Notes under the pieces: generated by a model
What the model saw: the letters and a program-made list of their open reading frames with translations, nothing else
Told to the model about the DNA's origin: nothing
Databases searched by the model: none
Translations under genes and position numbers: made by a program
NCBI GenBank assembly: GCA_947258845.1
Contig: CAMYJZ010000007.1
Span: 1 to 53,459 of the forward strand
Direction of reading: 5' to 3'
DNA from: an uncultured Ectothiorhodospiraceae bacterium
GTDB lineage: Bacteria; Pseudomonadota; Gammaproteobacteria; UBA9214
Length of the DNA: 53,459 nt
In this document: piece by piece, positions 26,777 to 36,378 of the stretch
Layout of the letters: each line of letters begins with the position of its first letter
How positions within the stretch are numbered: the stretch's first letter is position 1

Positions 26777-28402
26777 ATGAACGAACAGCAACACCACTCC
26801 GGTTCCCAGGCCACTCCGGCGAAACCCATGGTACTGGTTATCCTGGACGGCTGGGGTTACAGCGAGAGTACGGCACACAATGCCATTGCCGCGGCACACA
26901 AGCCGGTGTGGGACCGGTTATGGGACCGTTACCCGCACACCCTGATTCGTACCTCCGGAGCCGCCGTCGGCCTGCCGGCCGGTCAGATGGGAAATTCCGA
27001 GGTCGGTCACCTTAACCTGGGTGCCGGCCGCGTGGTTTACCAGGAATTCACCCGTGTCAGTCGCTCCATCAAGACCGGCTCCTTCTTCAACAATCACACC
27101 CTGACCGACGCCGTGGACCTGGCCGTCGAAAACGGCAAGGCGATACACCTGCTCGGGCTGTTGTCGCCGGGTGGTGTACACAGCCACGAAGAACACATCC
27201 ATGCCATGGCCGAGCTCGCCGTGCAGCGCGGTGCGCAGCGGATCTTCCTGCATGCCTTTCTGGACGGGCGCGATACGCCGCCGCACAGTGCCAGGGAATC
27301 CCTCCTGGCCATGGATGACAAGTTCCGTGAGCTTGGTGCCGGGCGGATTGCCTCGATCATCGGCCGTTACTATGCCATGGACCGCGACCACCGCTGGCCA
27401 CGGATTCAGGCTGCCTATGACCTGATCACCCAGGCCCGGGCGCAGTATGAGGCGGAGAATGCGCTGAGCGCACTGGAAATGGCCTATGCGCGCGGCGAGG
27501 CCGATGAATTCGTCAAGGGGACGCGCATCCTGCCGCCGGGTAGCGAAGCGGTGCATGTCGAGGATGGCGACGTCATTGTCTTCATGAATTTCCGCTCGGA
27601 CCGTGCCCGCCAGATAACCCGACCGTTCATCGAACCTGATTTCGACGGCTTCGCTCGTGACTATGTGCCACAGCTGGGCAGTTTTGTCAGCCTGACGGAA
27701 TACAAGTCGGATTTCGACGTGCCGGTCGCGTTTCCGCCCGAGCGTCTCAAGAATGTCTTCGGCGAGTACATCGCCGGCCTCGGCCTGCATCAATTGCGCC
27801 TGGCGGAAACCGAGAAGTACGCCCACGTGACCTTTTTCTTCAACGGCGGCGTGGAGACCCCGTTCGAAGGCGAGGAGCGCGTTCTGGTCAAGTCACCCAT
27901 GGTGGCGACCTACGATCTGCAGCCGGAAATGAGCGCTCTGGAGGTTACCGACAAGCTGGTGGAGGCGATCGAGGGCGGCAAATACGACGTCATAATCTGC
28001 AATTACGCCAATCCCGACATGGTCGGGCATACGGGGAAATTCGATGCCGCCGTGAAGGCGATCGAGACCATCGACAGCTGTCTCAGCCGGATTCTCGATA
28101 GCCTGTTGCCGGTAGGCGGGGAAATGCTGATCACAGCCGATCATGGCAATGCCGAACTGATGCTTAATGAGAGTACCGGACAGATTCACACGGCGCACAC
28201 CACCAACTTCGTTCCCCTGGTTTATGTTGGTCGCGCGGCAGAGATGGCCGAGAACGGTTCGCTGAGTGATGTCGTGCCAAGCATGCTGTACCTGATGAAT
28301 ATGTCCGTCCCGCCGGAGATGACGGGTACCCCGCTGGTTGAGTTGCTGCCTGACAGCGCTGACCAGACCCGTCCGGTAGGCGAAGTCGAACTGCATGGTT
28401 GA
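26777..28402 (+). CDS. gpmI: 2,3-bisphosphoglycerate-independent phosphoglycerate mutase
   Basis: This 541-residue Mn-dependent enzyme of glycolysis/gluconeogenesis interconverts 3- and 2-phosphoglycerate. [12 protein letters not shown] holds the first metal Asp. [19 protein letters not shown] contains the phospho-acceptor Ser. [12 protein letters not shown] and TADHGNAE supply the second metal site. It is about 25 residues longer than E. coli GpmI (514), with extra residues at both ends. It starts the gpmI-envC-ctpA-yibQ group, the same order as in E. coli. Confidence 0.98.
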   Translation: MNEQQHHSGSQATPAKPMVLVILDGWGYSESTAHNAIAAAHKPVWDRLWDRYPHTLIRTSGAAVGLPAGQMGNSEVGHLNLGAGRVVYQEFTRVSRSIKTGSFFNNHTLTDAVDLAVENGKAIHLLGLLSPGGVHSHEEHIHAMAELAVQRGAQRIFLHAFLDGRDTPPHSARESLLAMDDKFRELGAGRIASIIGRYYAMDRDHRWPRIQAAYDLITQARAQYEAENALSALEMAYARGEADEFVKGTRILPPGSEAVHVEDGDVIVFMNFRSDRARQITRPFIEPDFDGFARDYVPQLGSFVSLTEYKSDFDVPVAFPPERLKNVFGEYIAGLGLHQLRLAETEKYAHVTFFFNGGVETPFEGEERVLVKSPMVATYDLQPEMSALEVTDKLVEAIEGGKYDVIICNYANPDMVGHTGKFDAAVKAIETIDSCLSRILDSLLPVGGEMLITADHGNAELMLNESTGQIHTAHTTNFVPLVYVGRAAEMAENGSLSDVVPSMLYLMNMSVPPEMTGTPLVELLPDSADQTRPVGEVELHG

Positions 28403-28459
28403 TTCGCCGGTCCTCCTGCCGGGCCAATACGAATACCGGATGGTACTGTTTGCCTGCCG

Positions 28460-29671
28460 GTGAAACCTCACCTGACTGACGTGGCCTGTCGCTATACGAC
28501 AGCAACGCTGCTGCTTCTTCTGGTGAGCCTCCTGCTCGGTACCGATCAGGTTGTGGCCGATTCCGGTCAGGTCGCGGAACAGGCCACCCGTCTCAAGCAG
28601 CTGCGCGCCCGGATCGACAGCCTCAAGGGCGAGCTGGGTTCGATGCGCGACCGCCAGGGCCGACTGTACAGGCAACTGGAACGCGCGGAGAAAGAGATCG
28701 GCGCGACGGGCGCCGAAATTCACCGGCTGAAGAGCGAGGTGCAGGCATCCGAGCAACAGCTGGAGACGCTGGGCCGACAGCGCGGGCAACAGCAGGAGGC
28801 GCTGCAGCAGATGCGCAGCACGCTGGCGCGTGACATGCGGTCCGCTTATGCCATGGGCCGGCAGGCGCAGGTGAAACTGCTGCTTAACCAGCAGGACCCG
28901 GCAACCGTTGGTCGCATAATGACCTATCATGGATATTTAAGCCGTGCGCGCAGCGAGCGCATGCAGTCGATCCGCAGTGCGCTGGATGAACTGGCGAGCC
29001 TCGAACAGGCGTTGCTTGACGAACAGGCCCGGCTGGAGGCCCTGCACGGGCAACGGCGTGAAAAGGCGCAACAGCTCGAACAGCAGCAGGTGGACCGGCG
29101 CGAGGTGCTGGCAAACCTGCAGGCCGATCTGAAGAAAAAAACCAGCGAGCTGGGAACCCTCGAGCAGGACGAGCAGCGACTGCAGTCGCTGGTGCAGTCA
29201 CTGCAGCAGGCCCTCCGGGACATCCCGCCGGCGGTAGGCCGGTATCAATCGCTGAGTGCGCTCAAGGGCAAGCTGGCCTGGCCGGTGGCAGGGCGCATCA
29301 GTATGCGTTTCGGTGAACGTCTCGCCGCGGGCAAGCTCAAGTCACGCGGGTTGGTGATCAGGGCGCGTCCCGACACGGATGTGCGAGCGATAGCCAAGGG
29401 CCGCATTGCGTTTGCCGACTGGCTGCGCGGTTTCGGTCTGTTGCTGATCCTCGACCACGGTGACGGCTATATGTCGCTGTACGGACATAACCGCAGCCTT
29501 TTCAAGGAGGTCGGTGAGTGGGTCGAGGCCGGCGAGGTGATCGCCGCGGTCGGCAACAGCGGCGGCCAGTCACAGTCGGCGCTGTATCTCGAGTTGCGCA
29601 AGAATGGCCGACCGTTCAATCCCGCGCCGTGGTTTGACGGCCTACCTGCCAGGCAGCATGCCAGCCGTTGA
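28460..29671 (+). CDS. envC: Murein hydrolase activator EnvC
   Basis: This 403-residue periplasmic protein starts with GTG 28460 and an N-terminal hydrophobic signal (about 14-33). A long Gln/Glu/Arg-rich coiled coil (about 37-255) and a C-terminal LytM/M23 domain (about 275-395) follow. The metal ligands of active M23 peptidases are missing: the first motif reads GLVIRARPDTD instead of HxGxD, and the HxH motif is LYLELRK. It is therefore a non-catalytic activator of septal amidases, as known for EnvC. It lies 57 bp after gpmI. Confidence 0.94.
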   Translation: MKPHLTDVACRYTTATLLLLLVSLLLGTDQVVADSGQVAEQATRLKQLRARIDSLKGELGSMRDRQGRLYRQLERAEKEIGATGAEIHRLKSEVQASEQQLETLGRQRGQQQEALQQMRSTLARDMRSAYAMGRQAQVKLLLNQQDPATVGRIMTYHGYLSRARSERMQSIRSALDELASLEQALLDEQARLEALHGQRREKAQQLEQQQVDRREVLANLQADLKKKTSELGTLEQDEQRLQSLVQSLQQALRDIPPAVGRYQSLSALKGKLAWPVAGRISMRFGERLAAGKLKSRGLVIRARPDTDVRAIAKGRIAFADWLRGFGLLLILDHGDGYMSLYGHNRSLFKEVGEWVEAGEVIAAVGNSGGQSQSALYLELRKNGRPFNPAPWFDGLPARQHASR

Positions 29672-29900
29672 GGATTGCAGTGGCCGGGGCCGGGTGGCCC
29701 TCGGCGACGGGCACCTTCGCAGCGCGTTGCTGTCTGACCCTGGAGAGCAGGAATTCCACCGGATTTCAAAAGCTTTTCAGGGGTACGCCGATACCGCTAT
29801 TAGTGTCCCTGTGATATTGTCATAATTACCGACAGATCGTGGTGCCCCGGACAGGACAGGCAGCCTGACCGCAAGCGGAGCGCTGCTTGGAACAAATCCT

Positions 29901-31223
29901 ATGAACGTAAAGACCCAGAATTATTTGCTGTTAGTCACGGGGCTGGTGCTGGGGGTGCTGGTCTCCATCGGGCACGGCGTGTTCGCCGAACGCGATACGG
30001 CCGCGGCCACCCTGCCCGTGGAAGAACTGCGCACCTTCAGTGACGTATTCGGACGCATCAAGAATGACTATGTCGAATCGGTCGAGGACAAGGAGCTGCT
30101 GGAAAACGCCATCCGCGGCATGCTGACGGGCCTGGATCCGCATTCTGCCTACCTCGACACCGATCAGTTCAAGGAGTTGCAGGTCGGTACCACCGGCCAG
30201 TTCGGCGGACTGGGCATTGAGGTCGGCATGGAAAACGGCTTCGTCAAGGTCATCGCGCCGATCGATGATACCCCGGCCCAGCGTGCCGGCATCAAGGCGG
30301 GTGACCTGATCATCCGGCTGGACGATTCACCCGTGAAGGGCATGACCCTGAGCGATGCAGTGAAGGTGATGCGCGGCAAGCCCGGCACCGATATCGAGCT
30401 GACCATCGTGCGCGACGGCCTCGACAAGCCGCTGCAGATCACCATTACGCGCGACATCATCAAGGTCAGGAGCGTCAAGAGCCGGACACTGGAACCGGGT
30501 TACGGTTACCTGCGCATTTCGCAGTTCCAGTCCAAGACGGTGGACTACCTGGTCGATGCGATCGCCAAGCTGAGGAAGGATAATGATGGCGAGCTCACCG
30601 GCCTGGTGCTGGACCTCAGGAACAATCCGGGTGGTGTTCTGAACGGGGCGGTTGCCGTGTCCGACGCCTTCCTGACCAAGGGCCTGATCGTCTATACCGA
30701 GGGCCGGATCGCCGACTCCAGCCTGCGTTTCAACGCGACTGCGGATGACGTGGTTGACGGTGCGCCGATGGTGGTGCTGGTGAACCAGGGTTCCGCTTCC
30801 GCGTCGGAGATTGTGGCCGGTGCCCTGCAGGACCACAAACGTGCCATCATCATCGGGTCGCGCACCTTCGGCAAGGGCTCGGTGCAGACCATATTGCCGC
30901 TGAGTGGCGGTACCGCACTGAAGCTGACGACCGCGCGCTACTATACGCCGTCCGGACGCTCCATCCAGGCGGAAGGCATTGTCCCGGACATCGAGCTGGA
31001 GACGCTGGAGGTCGCTGCGGCAGAAAAGAACCTGCAGCCGTTGAAGGAGTCCGACCTGTCGGGCCACCTGTCGAATGGCAACGGCAAGGCTCCCGGGCAG
31101 GGCGAGGATGAAACGTCCGCAGAGGAGACCGAAAAGGAATCACTGGCGCAATCCGACTACCAGTTGTACGAGGCCCTCAACCTGCTCAAGGGGCTGGCCA
31201 TCCTGCAGGGCCGCATGCAGTGA
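29901..31223 (+). CDS. ctpA: C-terminal processing peptidase, S41 family (CtpA-like)
   Basis: This 440-residue periplasmic protease has an N-terminal membrane anchor/signal (about 8-29) and a PDZ domain (about 90-175, with FGGLGIEVG and AGIKAGDLIIRLDD). The peptidase domain has catalytic Ser in QGSASASEIVAGAL and Lys in RTFGKGSVQT. A Glu/Lys-rich tail follows (about 370-420). It cleaves the C-termini of envelope proteins or murein hydrolases. The preceding 229-bp gap probably holds its own promoter. It overlaps the next gene by GTGA. Confidence 0.95.
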   Translation: MNVKTQNYLLLVTGLVLGVLVSIGHGVFAERDTAAATLPVEELRTFSDVFGRIKNDYVESVEDKELLENAIRGMLTGLDPHSAYLDTDQFKELQVGTTGQFGGLGIEVGMENGFVKVIAPIDDTPAQRAGIKAGDLIIRLDDSPVKGMTLSDAVKVMRGKPGTDIELTIVRDGLDKPLQITITRDIIKVRSVKSRTLEPGYGYLRISQFQSKTVDYLVDAIAKLRKDNDGELTGLVLDLRNNPGGVLNGAVAVSDAFLTKGLIVYTEGRIADSSLRFNATADDVVDGAPMVVLVNQGSASASEIVAGALQDHKRAIIIGSRTFGKGSVQTILPLSGGTALKLTTARYYTPSGRSIQAEGIVPDIELETLEVAAAEKNLQPLKESDLSGHLSNGNGKAPGQGEDETSAEETEKESLAQSDYQLYEALNLLKGLAILQGRMQ

Positions 31224-32083
31224 TTTCCGGCGGCGGGTACGGACCTGCCTGTCTGGCGCGCACCTTCACAAGACTGTTGCTGGCCTGCCTGCTGCTGCCG
31301 GCGCTGCCCGTTGCCGCAGCCGATGACCACGTCCCTGCAGCTACAGCCAGTATCGCCCTGATCATCGATGATCTCGGTAACCAGTTGCACCAGGGCAGGC
31401 AGGCTGTCGCATTGCCCGGCCCGGTCGCCTGTTCATTTCTGCCGAACGCACCCTATACCCCGCAGCTTGCACGACTGGCGGATGCCGGCAACAAGGAGAT
31501 CATGCTGCATCTGCCGATGCAGGCGGTCAGTGATGCTGCCCGGGAACCCGGGGAGCTGACGCTGGACATGACGCAACCGCAGCTCATGGATACCTTGCAG
31601 CGGCATCTCGCCGCAGTGCCCGGGGTCAGTGGTATCAATAATCACCAGGGCAGCCTGCTGACGCGCCACCCGGGCCACATGGCGTGGCTGATGCAGGGTA
31701 TGATCCGGCACGGTCCGCTGTTCTTTGTTGACAGCCGCACCACCACGGCGACGGTCGCCCTGCAGATGGCGAACGAGTACGGTGTGCCCGGTATCGAGCG
31801 CAAGGTCTTCCTGGATAACGTGCGTGAACCCGCGGCCGTGCTGCGCCAGTTCAGGCAACTGCTGGCGAGCGCACGTGCTAATGGTACGGCACTGGGTATC
31901 GGGCATCCCAATCCGGAAACCCTGGACTTGCTGGCGCGCGAACTGCCCCGGCTGGCTGACTATAATGTTCAGCTGGTGCCGGTCAGACGACTGATAGAAA
32001 TTGATGAGAGGGGTAATGAATTATGGCAAGCGTCCTGGTCCCGCTCGCACAAGGTTGCGAAGAACTCGAAGCCGTCACCATAG
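31220..32083 (+). CDS. Divergent polysaccharide deacetylase family protein (YibQ-like)
   Basis: This is a 287-residue protein with a GTG start overlapping the ctpA stop. The N-terminal signal peptide is about residues 12-33 (LLLACLLLPALPVAAAD). The body is a TIM-barrel-like divergent deacetylase (DUF610/YibQ): IALIIDDLGNQ, FLPNAPYTPQLARLA, MLHLPMQ, GINNHQGS, and FFVDSRTTT. It is probably periplasmic; the substrate is not known. Its last 61 bp overlap the following DJ-1 gene in another frame. E. coli also has yibQ after envC. Confidence 0.92.
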   Translation: MISGGGYGPACLARTFTRLLLACLLLPALPVAAADDHVPAATASIALIIDDLGNQLHQGRQAVALPGPVACSFLPNAPYTPQLARLADAGNKEIMLHLPMQAVSDAAREPGELTLDMTQPQLMDTLQRHLAAVPGVSGINNHQGSLLTRHPGHMAWLMQGMIRHGPLFFVDSRTTTATVALQMANEYGVPGIERKVFLDNVREPAAVLRQFRQLLASARANGTALGIGHPNPETLDLLARELPRLADYNVQLVPVRRLIEIDERGNELWQASWSRSHKVAKNSKPSP

Positions 32084-32580
32084 TCGACCTGTTGCGGCGG
32101 GCAGGCATCGATGTGGTAACCGCCGGCCTCGATAACCAGCCGGTGCGCGCCTCGCGCGGCACGCTGCTGATACCTGACACAGACCTGGACCAGGCGCTGG
32201 CCGGTGACTACGACATGGTGGTGCTGCCGGGCGGTCTGCCGGGCGCCGATCACCTGGAGCAGGATCAGCGCGTGGCCGGGCTGCTCAGAAAGATGGCCGC
32301 GGCGGGCCGCTACACGGCCGCCATCTGTGCGGCGCCCAAGGTGCTGGCGCAGGTCGGCCTGCTGGATGGCAAGCGCGCCACCTGCTATCCCGGCTCCATG
32401 GATCCCGGCAGTGTCCCGGGGATGAAATACAGCGAGGAGCCGGTGGTCGCCGATGGCAAGGTGATTACCTCACGCGGACCCGGTACGGCCATGGACTTTG
32501 CACTGCAGTTGATCGAGACCCTGGCCGGGGAGCAGACCCGGGCCCAGGTCGAGGCCGGTCTGCAACGCCCCGCGCACTAG
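32023..32580 (+). CDS. DJ-1/PfpI family protein (YajL-like)
   Basis: This 185-residue protein has the DJ-1 nucleophile elbow YTAAICAAPKVL with Cys102 and the companion acid Glu in GCEELEAVT. YPGSMDP and ITSRGPGTAMDFAL follow YajL/DJ-1. Members act as chaperones or glyoxalase/deglycase-like stress proteins; the exact activity is disputed. The start lies inside the end of the yibQ-like gene (61-bp overlap), suggesting coupled translation. A DUF389 gene follows after 16 bp. Confidence 0.93.
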   Translation: MASVLVPLAQGCEELEAVTIVDLLRRAGIDVVTAGLDNQPVRASRGTLLIPDTDLDQALAGDYDMVVLPGGLPGADHLEQDQRVAGLLRKMAAAGRYTAAICAAPKVLAQVGLLDGKRATCYPGSMDPGSVPGMKYSEEPVVADGKVITSRGPGTAMDFALQLIETLAGEQTRAQVEAGLQRPAH

Positions 32581-32596
32581 CCCGCACGCAGCATCG

Positions 32597-33592
32597 ATGC
32601 GTATCATCGAGGTCGTTGCCGATGCCGGCCACCTGGACACCCTGGAGAGTCTTGCCGAACAGTACCGTGTGGTAGATTCCTGGGCGGTTCCGTCTGCAAC
32701 CGACGGTCGGGTGGTACTGCGTATGCTGGTCGATGACGCAACACCCCAGCAGCTGATCGATACCCTGCAGGGCCTGCTGGGCGGTAGTGAAAATTACCGC
32801 ATCATGATTCTACCGGTAGAGGCGGCATTGCCGCGCGCGCAGCCGGCACCCGACACCGGGCAGGACAAGGCGCCTGGCGGTAATGGCCAGACACGCGAAG
32901 AGCTGTACAACGATATCGAGCGCGGTGCGCGCCTGGACAGCAACTTCCTGCTGATGGTGTGCCTGTCAACCATCGTCGCCTCCATCGGACTGATCGAGAA
33001 CAATGTTGCCGTGGTCATCGGCGCCATGGTGATCGCGCCGCTGCTGGGACCGAATATCGCGCTTGCCTTTGCCACCTCGCTGGGCGACCACCCGCTGATA
33101 TGGAAATCGCTCAAGACCAATCTGGCCGGACTGGCCCTGACACTGTTGATCACGCTGGCAATCGGTGCGCTCTGGCCCGACGCCCTGGCCAGCCCCGAGA
33201 TCCTGGCGCGTACCGATGTCGGTTTCGACGGCGTGGTGCTGGCACTTGCCTCGGGCGCGGCCGCGGTGTTGTCGCTGACCACGGGCCTGTCGAGTGTTTT
33301 GGTGGGGGTGATGGTCGCGGTGGCGCTGCTGCCGCCGGCCGCCACCCTGGGCATGTTGCTGGGTAGCGGACAGGCCGGTCTGGCGCTGGGCGCCGGTCTG
33401 CTGCTCGCGGTCAACATCGTCTGCATCAACCTGTCCGCCAAGCTGATGTTCCTGTACCGCGGCGTCAGGCCACGCACCTGGCTGGAAAAGCGCAAGGCAC
33501 GCCAGTCCAATCTGACCTATACAGCGATCTGGATTGTGACGCTGCTCCTGCTGGCCATGGCGATACTCATACGCCAGCAGTTACCGGGCTAG
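32597..33592 (+). CDS. DUF389 / TIGR00341 family membrane protein
   Basis: This 331-residue protein has a soluble N-terminal domain (about 1-75, MRIIEVVADAGHLDTLESLA). The DUF389 membrane core of about six hydrophobic segments is seen in IGLIENNVAVVIGAMVIAPL, GPNIALAFATS and GVMVAVALLPPAATLGMLLG. Function is unknown; it is found widely in bacteria and archaea. It ends the gpmI-to-DUF389 plus-strand run, 7 bp from the convergent ubiB stop. Confidence 0.92.
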   Translation: MRIIEVVADAGHLDTLESLAEQYRVVDSWAVPSATDGRVVLRMLVDDATPQQLIDTLQGLLGGSENYRIMILPVEAALPRAQPAPDTGQDKAPGGNGQTREELYNDIERGARLDSNFLLMVCLSTIVASIGLIENNVAVVIGAMVIAPLLGPNIALAFATSLGDHPLIWKSLKTNLAGLALTLLITLAIGALWPDALASPEILARTDVGFDGVVLALASGAAAVLSLTTGLSSVLVGVMVAVALLPPAATLGMLLGSGQAGLALGAGLLLAVNIVCINLSAKLMFLYRGVRPRTWLEKRKARQSNLTYTAIWIVTLLLLAMAILIRQQLPG

Positions 33593-33599
33593 TACGCTG

Positions 33600-35273
33600 T
33601 CAGTCCAGGTCCGTGTTGCCGGACCGGCTGATGAACAGCACCACCACGCCCAGGCCGCCCAGCAGCCAGCTTGGCAGCGGTGCACCCAGCAGCATGCCTG
33701 CTGGTGCGGTATTGAGGCCGGCCAGGCCATACACCACGGCAGCTGCAAGGATCAGGCCGCTGCCGACAATGGCGCCGACCGTGCGGCGGTTGGCGCGGCG
33801 CAGATCGCGGCGCAGCCTGCCGAGTTCGCGCGAGTTCCATTCGACCTGCAGCTTTCCGGCAGTGGTCTGTTCCAGAAACTTGTGAGCCAGCATCGGCAGT
33901 TCCGGCAGGGTCTCGGTCCAGGCGGGAACGCTCTGCTTGATGTTGCGCATCAGGGCGCGGGTGCCCAGCTGCTCGCTCATGGAACGTTCCAGGAACGGTT
34001 TGGCCGTCTGCCACAGGTCGAGGTCGGGATACAGCTGGCGTCCCAGGCCCTCGATGTTCAGCAGGGTCTTCTGCAACAGCACGAGCTGCGGCTGGATTTC
34101 CATGTCGAAGCGCCGTGCCGTCTGGAACAGGCGCAGCAGTACGTTACCGAAAGAGATTTCCTTCAGCGGTTTCTCGAAGATCGGTTCACAGACGGTACGG
34201 ATCGCCGATTCGAATTCGTCTACGCGCGTACCGGACGGCACCCATTCCGATTCCACGTGCAGCTCCGCCACGCGCCGGTAATCACGCCGGAAAAAGGCCA
34301 GGAAATTTTCCGCCAGGTAGCGCTGGTCGACGGGGTTGAGGGTGCCCATGATACCGAAATCGACGGCCATATAGCAGCCGCCGGGTGACACGAACAGGTT
34401 GCCGGGATGCATGTCGGCATGAAAGAAGTTGTGCTCGAAGACCTGGGTGAAAAAGATTTCCACGCCGCGGGCGGAGAGCTGCTTGAGGTCGATGCCGTGC
34501 TTGCGCAGTGAGTCGATATCGCTGATGGGGATGCCGAAGATGCGCTCCATCACCATGACACCCGGCCGGCAGTAGGGCCAGTGGATCTCGGGCACATAAA
34601 GCTGGTGCGACTTGCTGAAATTGCGCCGTAGCTGGGAGGCGTTGGCGGCTTCGCGCAGCAGGTCGAGTTCGTCGTACAGGGTTTTTTCGAACTCGAGCAC
34701 CACTTCACAGGGACGCAGGCGGCGCCCGTCCTTCCAGTAGCGCTCGGCCAGGCGTGCGACCGTCTTCAGCAGACTGACATCGCGGGTAATGCGTTGGCGG
34801 ATGTTGGGGCGCAGGACCTTGACGACCACGTCGGTCCCGTCGTGCAGGCGGGCGGTATGTACCTGGGCAATAGAGGCGGATGCGAGCGGCGTCTCATCGA
34901 AGGCCTGGAAGATCTGTTCCACCGACTGGCCATAGGCCTTCTCGACCTGCGCCTTGGCGCGCTGCCCCGGGAACGGCGGTACGCGGTCCTGCAGACGCGC
35001 CAGCTCGATTGCGATATCGTCGGGCAACAGGTCCTGGCGTGTCGAAAGTATCTGGCCGAATTTGACATATATCGGACCCAGGTCTTCCAGCGCCCTGCGG
35101 ATGCGCACGGCACGCGGTTCACGTTCGCGTGGCAGCCAGTTCCAGGGTGCGAGGTAATAGATGAACCGAAACGGTCTTAACAGGTGGGTCGCGAGGATGA
35201 CCTCATCAAGGCCGTGGCGCACCAGCACGAAGTTGATGTGCGCCAGCCGGATGACCTGCGCCGGCCGGATCAT
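33600..35273 (-). CDS. ubiB: UbiB, atypical kinase/ATPase of ubiquinone biosynthesis
   Basis: This 557-residue protein (E. coli 546) has the UbiB/ADCK signature KFGQILSTR, the Ala-rich loop ETPLASASIAQVH and the invariant Lys in DVVVKVLRPN. The catalytic-type HADMHPGNLFV and metal-binding AVDFGIMG segments are present. Two C-terminal membrane helices (about 505-550) anchor it to the inner membrane. It supports the aerobic steps of ubiquinone synthesis. It is the last gene of ubiE-RDD-ubiJ-ubiB, overlapping ubiJ by 4 bp. Confidence 0.97.
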   Translation of the reverse strand: MIRPAQVIRLAHINFVLVRHGLDEVILATHLLRPFRFIYYLAPWNWLPREREPRAVRIRRALEDLGPIYVKFGQILSTRQDLLPDDIAIELARLQDRVPPFPGQRAKAQVEKAYGQSVEQIFQAFDETPLASASIAQVHTARLHDGTDVVVKVLRPNIRQRITRDVSLLKTVARLAERYWKDGRRLRPCEVVLEFEKTLYDELDLLREAANASQLRRNFSKSHQLYVPEIHWPYCRPGVMVMERIFGIPISDIDSLRKHGIDLKQLSARGVEIFFTQVFEHNFFHADMHPGNLFVSPGGCYMAVDFGIMGTLNPVDQRYLAENFLAFFRRDYRRVAELHVESEWVPSGTRVDEFESAIRTVCEPIFEKPLKEISFGNVLLRLFQTARRFDMEIQPQLVLLQKTLLNIEGLGRQLYPDLDLWQTAKPFLERSMSEQLGTRALMRNIKQSVPAWTETLPELPMLAHKFLEQTTAGKLQVEWNSRELGRLRRDLRRANRRTVGAIVGSGLILAAAVVYGLAGLNTAPAGMLLGAPLPSWLLGGLGVVVLFISRSGNTDLD

Positions 35274-35911
35274 GTTCGACCCTGAGTCGCGGATTCCGCG
35301 GTCTGAGCCGCCTGCAGGCGGTCCAGGCGTGCCTGCAGGCGGTCCATGGCCATGCCGAGCCGGCTGACGTCCTCGATGAAGTTCTCGACCTCGATGCGGG
35401 CCGGCAGCACGCGCAGCTCCTCCTGCAGGTATTCCGACAGGTCCTGTATCAGGGTGGCGCGGCCGTGGGCCAGCAGCGAGCCGGTCTTGCGCGCGGCGTT
35501 GCCGAGCTGGTGGGCCACCACATCACCGCTCAGCCGTGACAGCTGTTCCTCCCAGTCAATCTCCATTTCATCCAGGATGACCTTGAATGCCTGGCCGGTC
35601 TCGACATCGCCGCTGATATCCACGGCGCCGGAAAACAGCGTACCGGCGGTATTGCCGCCCAGGCCGAGTCGGGCCATGCCCAGCGGACTGCCGTGCAGCA
35701 CGGTATCCGCGTCCTGGCCGCTGTCAGTCAGTACGGTAATGCCGTTGCGGCCGGGTTTCAGCAGAATCCTCAGGTCGAGGCCCTTGAGTTGCAGTGCGAT
35801 CAGCCGGCCCTCGAGTCCCGCCAGGCGTCCGCACACGTCCGGGTCCAGGTCGAGGTAGTGGTTGAGCGCGATTTCCAGAGCGCTGGCCGTGCTGGTGGTC
35901 AGTTTCATCAT
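35270..35911 (-). CDS. ubiJ: UbiJ, SCP2-domain ubiquinone biosynthesis accessory factor
   Basis: This is a 213-residue protein with an N-terminal SCP2 lipid-binding domain (about 10-110: LEIALNHYLDLDPDVCGRLA, GSPLGMARLG). A C-terminal helical/coiled region that helps scaffold the Ubi complex follows (VENFIEDVSRLGMAMDRLQARLDRL). The gene overlaps both the RDD-family gene and ubiB by 4 bp. Synteny ubiE-ubiJ-ubiB supports the call; similarity in the SCP2 part alone is modest. Confidence 0.94.
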   Translation of the reverse strand: MMKLTTSTASALEIALNHYLDLDPDVCGRLAGLEGRLIALQLKGLDLRILLKPGRNGITVLTDSGQDADTVLHGSPLGMARLGLGGNTAGTLFSGAVDISGDVETGQAFKVILDEMEIDWEEQLSRLSGDVVAHQLGNAARKTGSLLAHGRATLIQDLSEYLQEELRVLPARIEVENFIEDVSRLGMAMDRLQARLDRLQAAQTAESATQGRT

Positions 35912-36378
35912 GACCCCCGTGCCAGTTCCTGCAGCGAACTGAGCGCATAGTCCTCGCGGATCACCACTGTACCGGCCAGTTTGTCATGCAGGCCCTGCTT
36001 GTGCGGGTCCCAGCCGATCCACAGCAGCCCCACTAACAGCGGCAGGGCCGCCAGCAGCAGGTAGACAGTGCGTTTGCCCGAAGTGCCGAGGCCGATGGCA
36101 TGACCTGTGCGGGCATCGACCAGCCGACAGTCGAGCAGCAGCAGCCCCGGGGTGCCCTGCAAGCGGGCGTCGAGCAAAATCATCAACAGCAGTGCGATCA
36201 CCACGGCAACGGCGATCGCGCTGTTCAGGGTGCGTGAACCCCAGCCAGGCATGTCACCGCTCCAGGCAGTCCAGGCCAGTACGGCACAGGCCAGCAGCAT
36301 GGCGGCCAGAAAGATATCGATAAGCAGTGCACCGAAACGGCGCCACATCCCGGCGTACTGGAAGCCCGCGGCGCTCAA
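35908..36378 (-). CDS. RDD-family membrane protein inserted in ubi operon
   Basis: This 156-residue protein has the RDD motif pattern: Arg in [14 protein letters not shown] (R followed by the D of LLID), a second Asp in [11 protein letters not shown], and the [15 protein letters not shown] ending typical of RDD proteins. It has three to four membrane segments. Some RDD proteins act in Na+/H+ exchange, but most have no known function. It sits between ubiE and ubiJ with 4-bp overlaps on both sides, so it is expressed with them and may help the Ubi metabolon at the membrane. Confidence 0.88.
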   Translation of the reverse strand: MSAAGFQYAGMWRRFGALLIDIFLAAMLLACAVLAWTAWSGDMPGWGSRTLNSAIAVAVVIALLLMILLDARLQGTPGLLLLDCRLVDARTGHAIGLGTSGKRTVYLLLAALPLLVGLLWIGWDPHKQGLHDKLAGTVVIREDYALSSLQELARGS

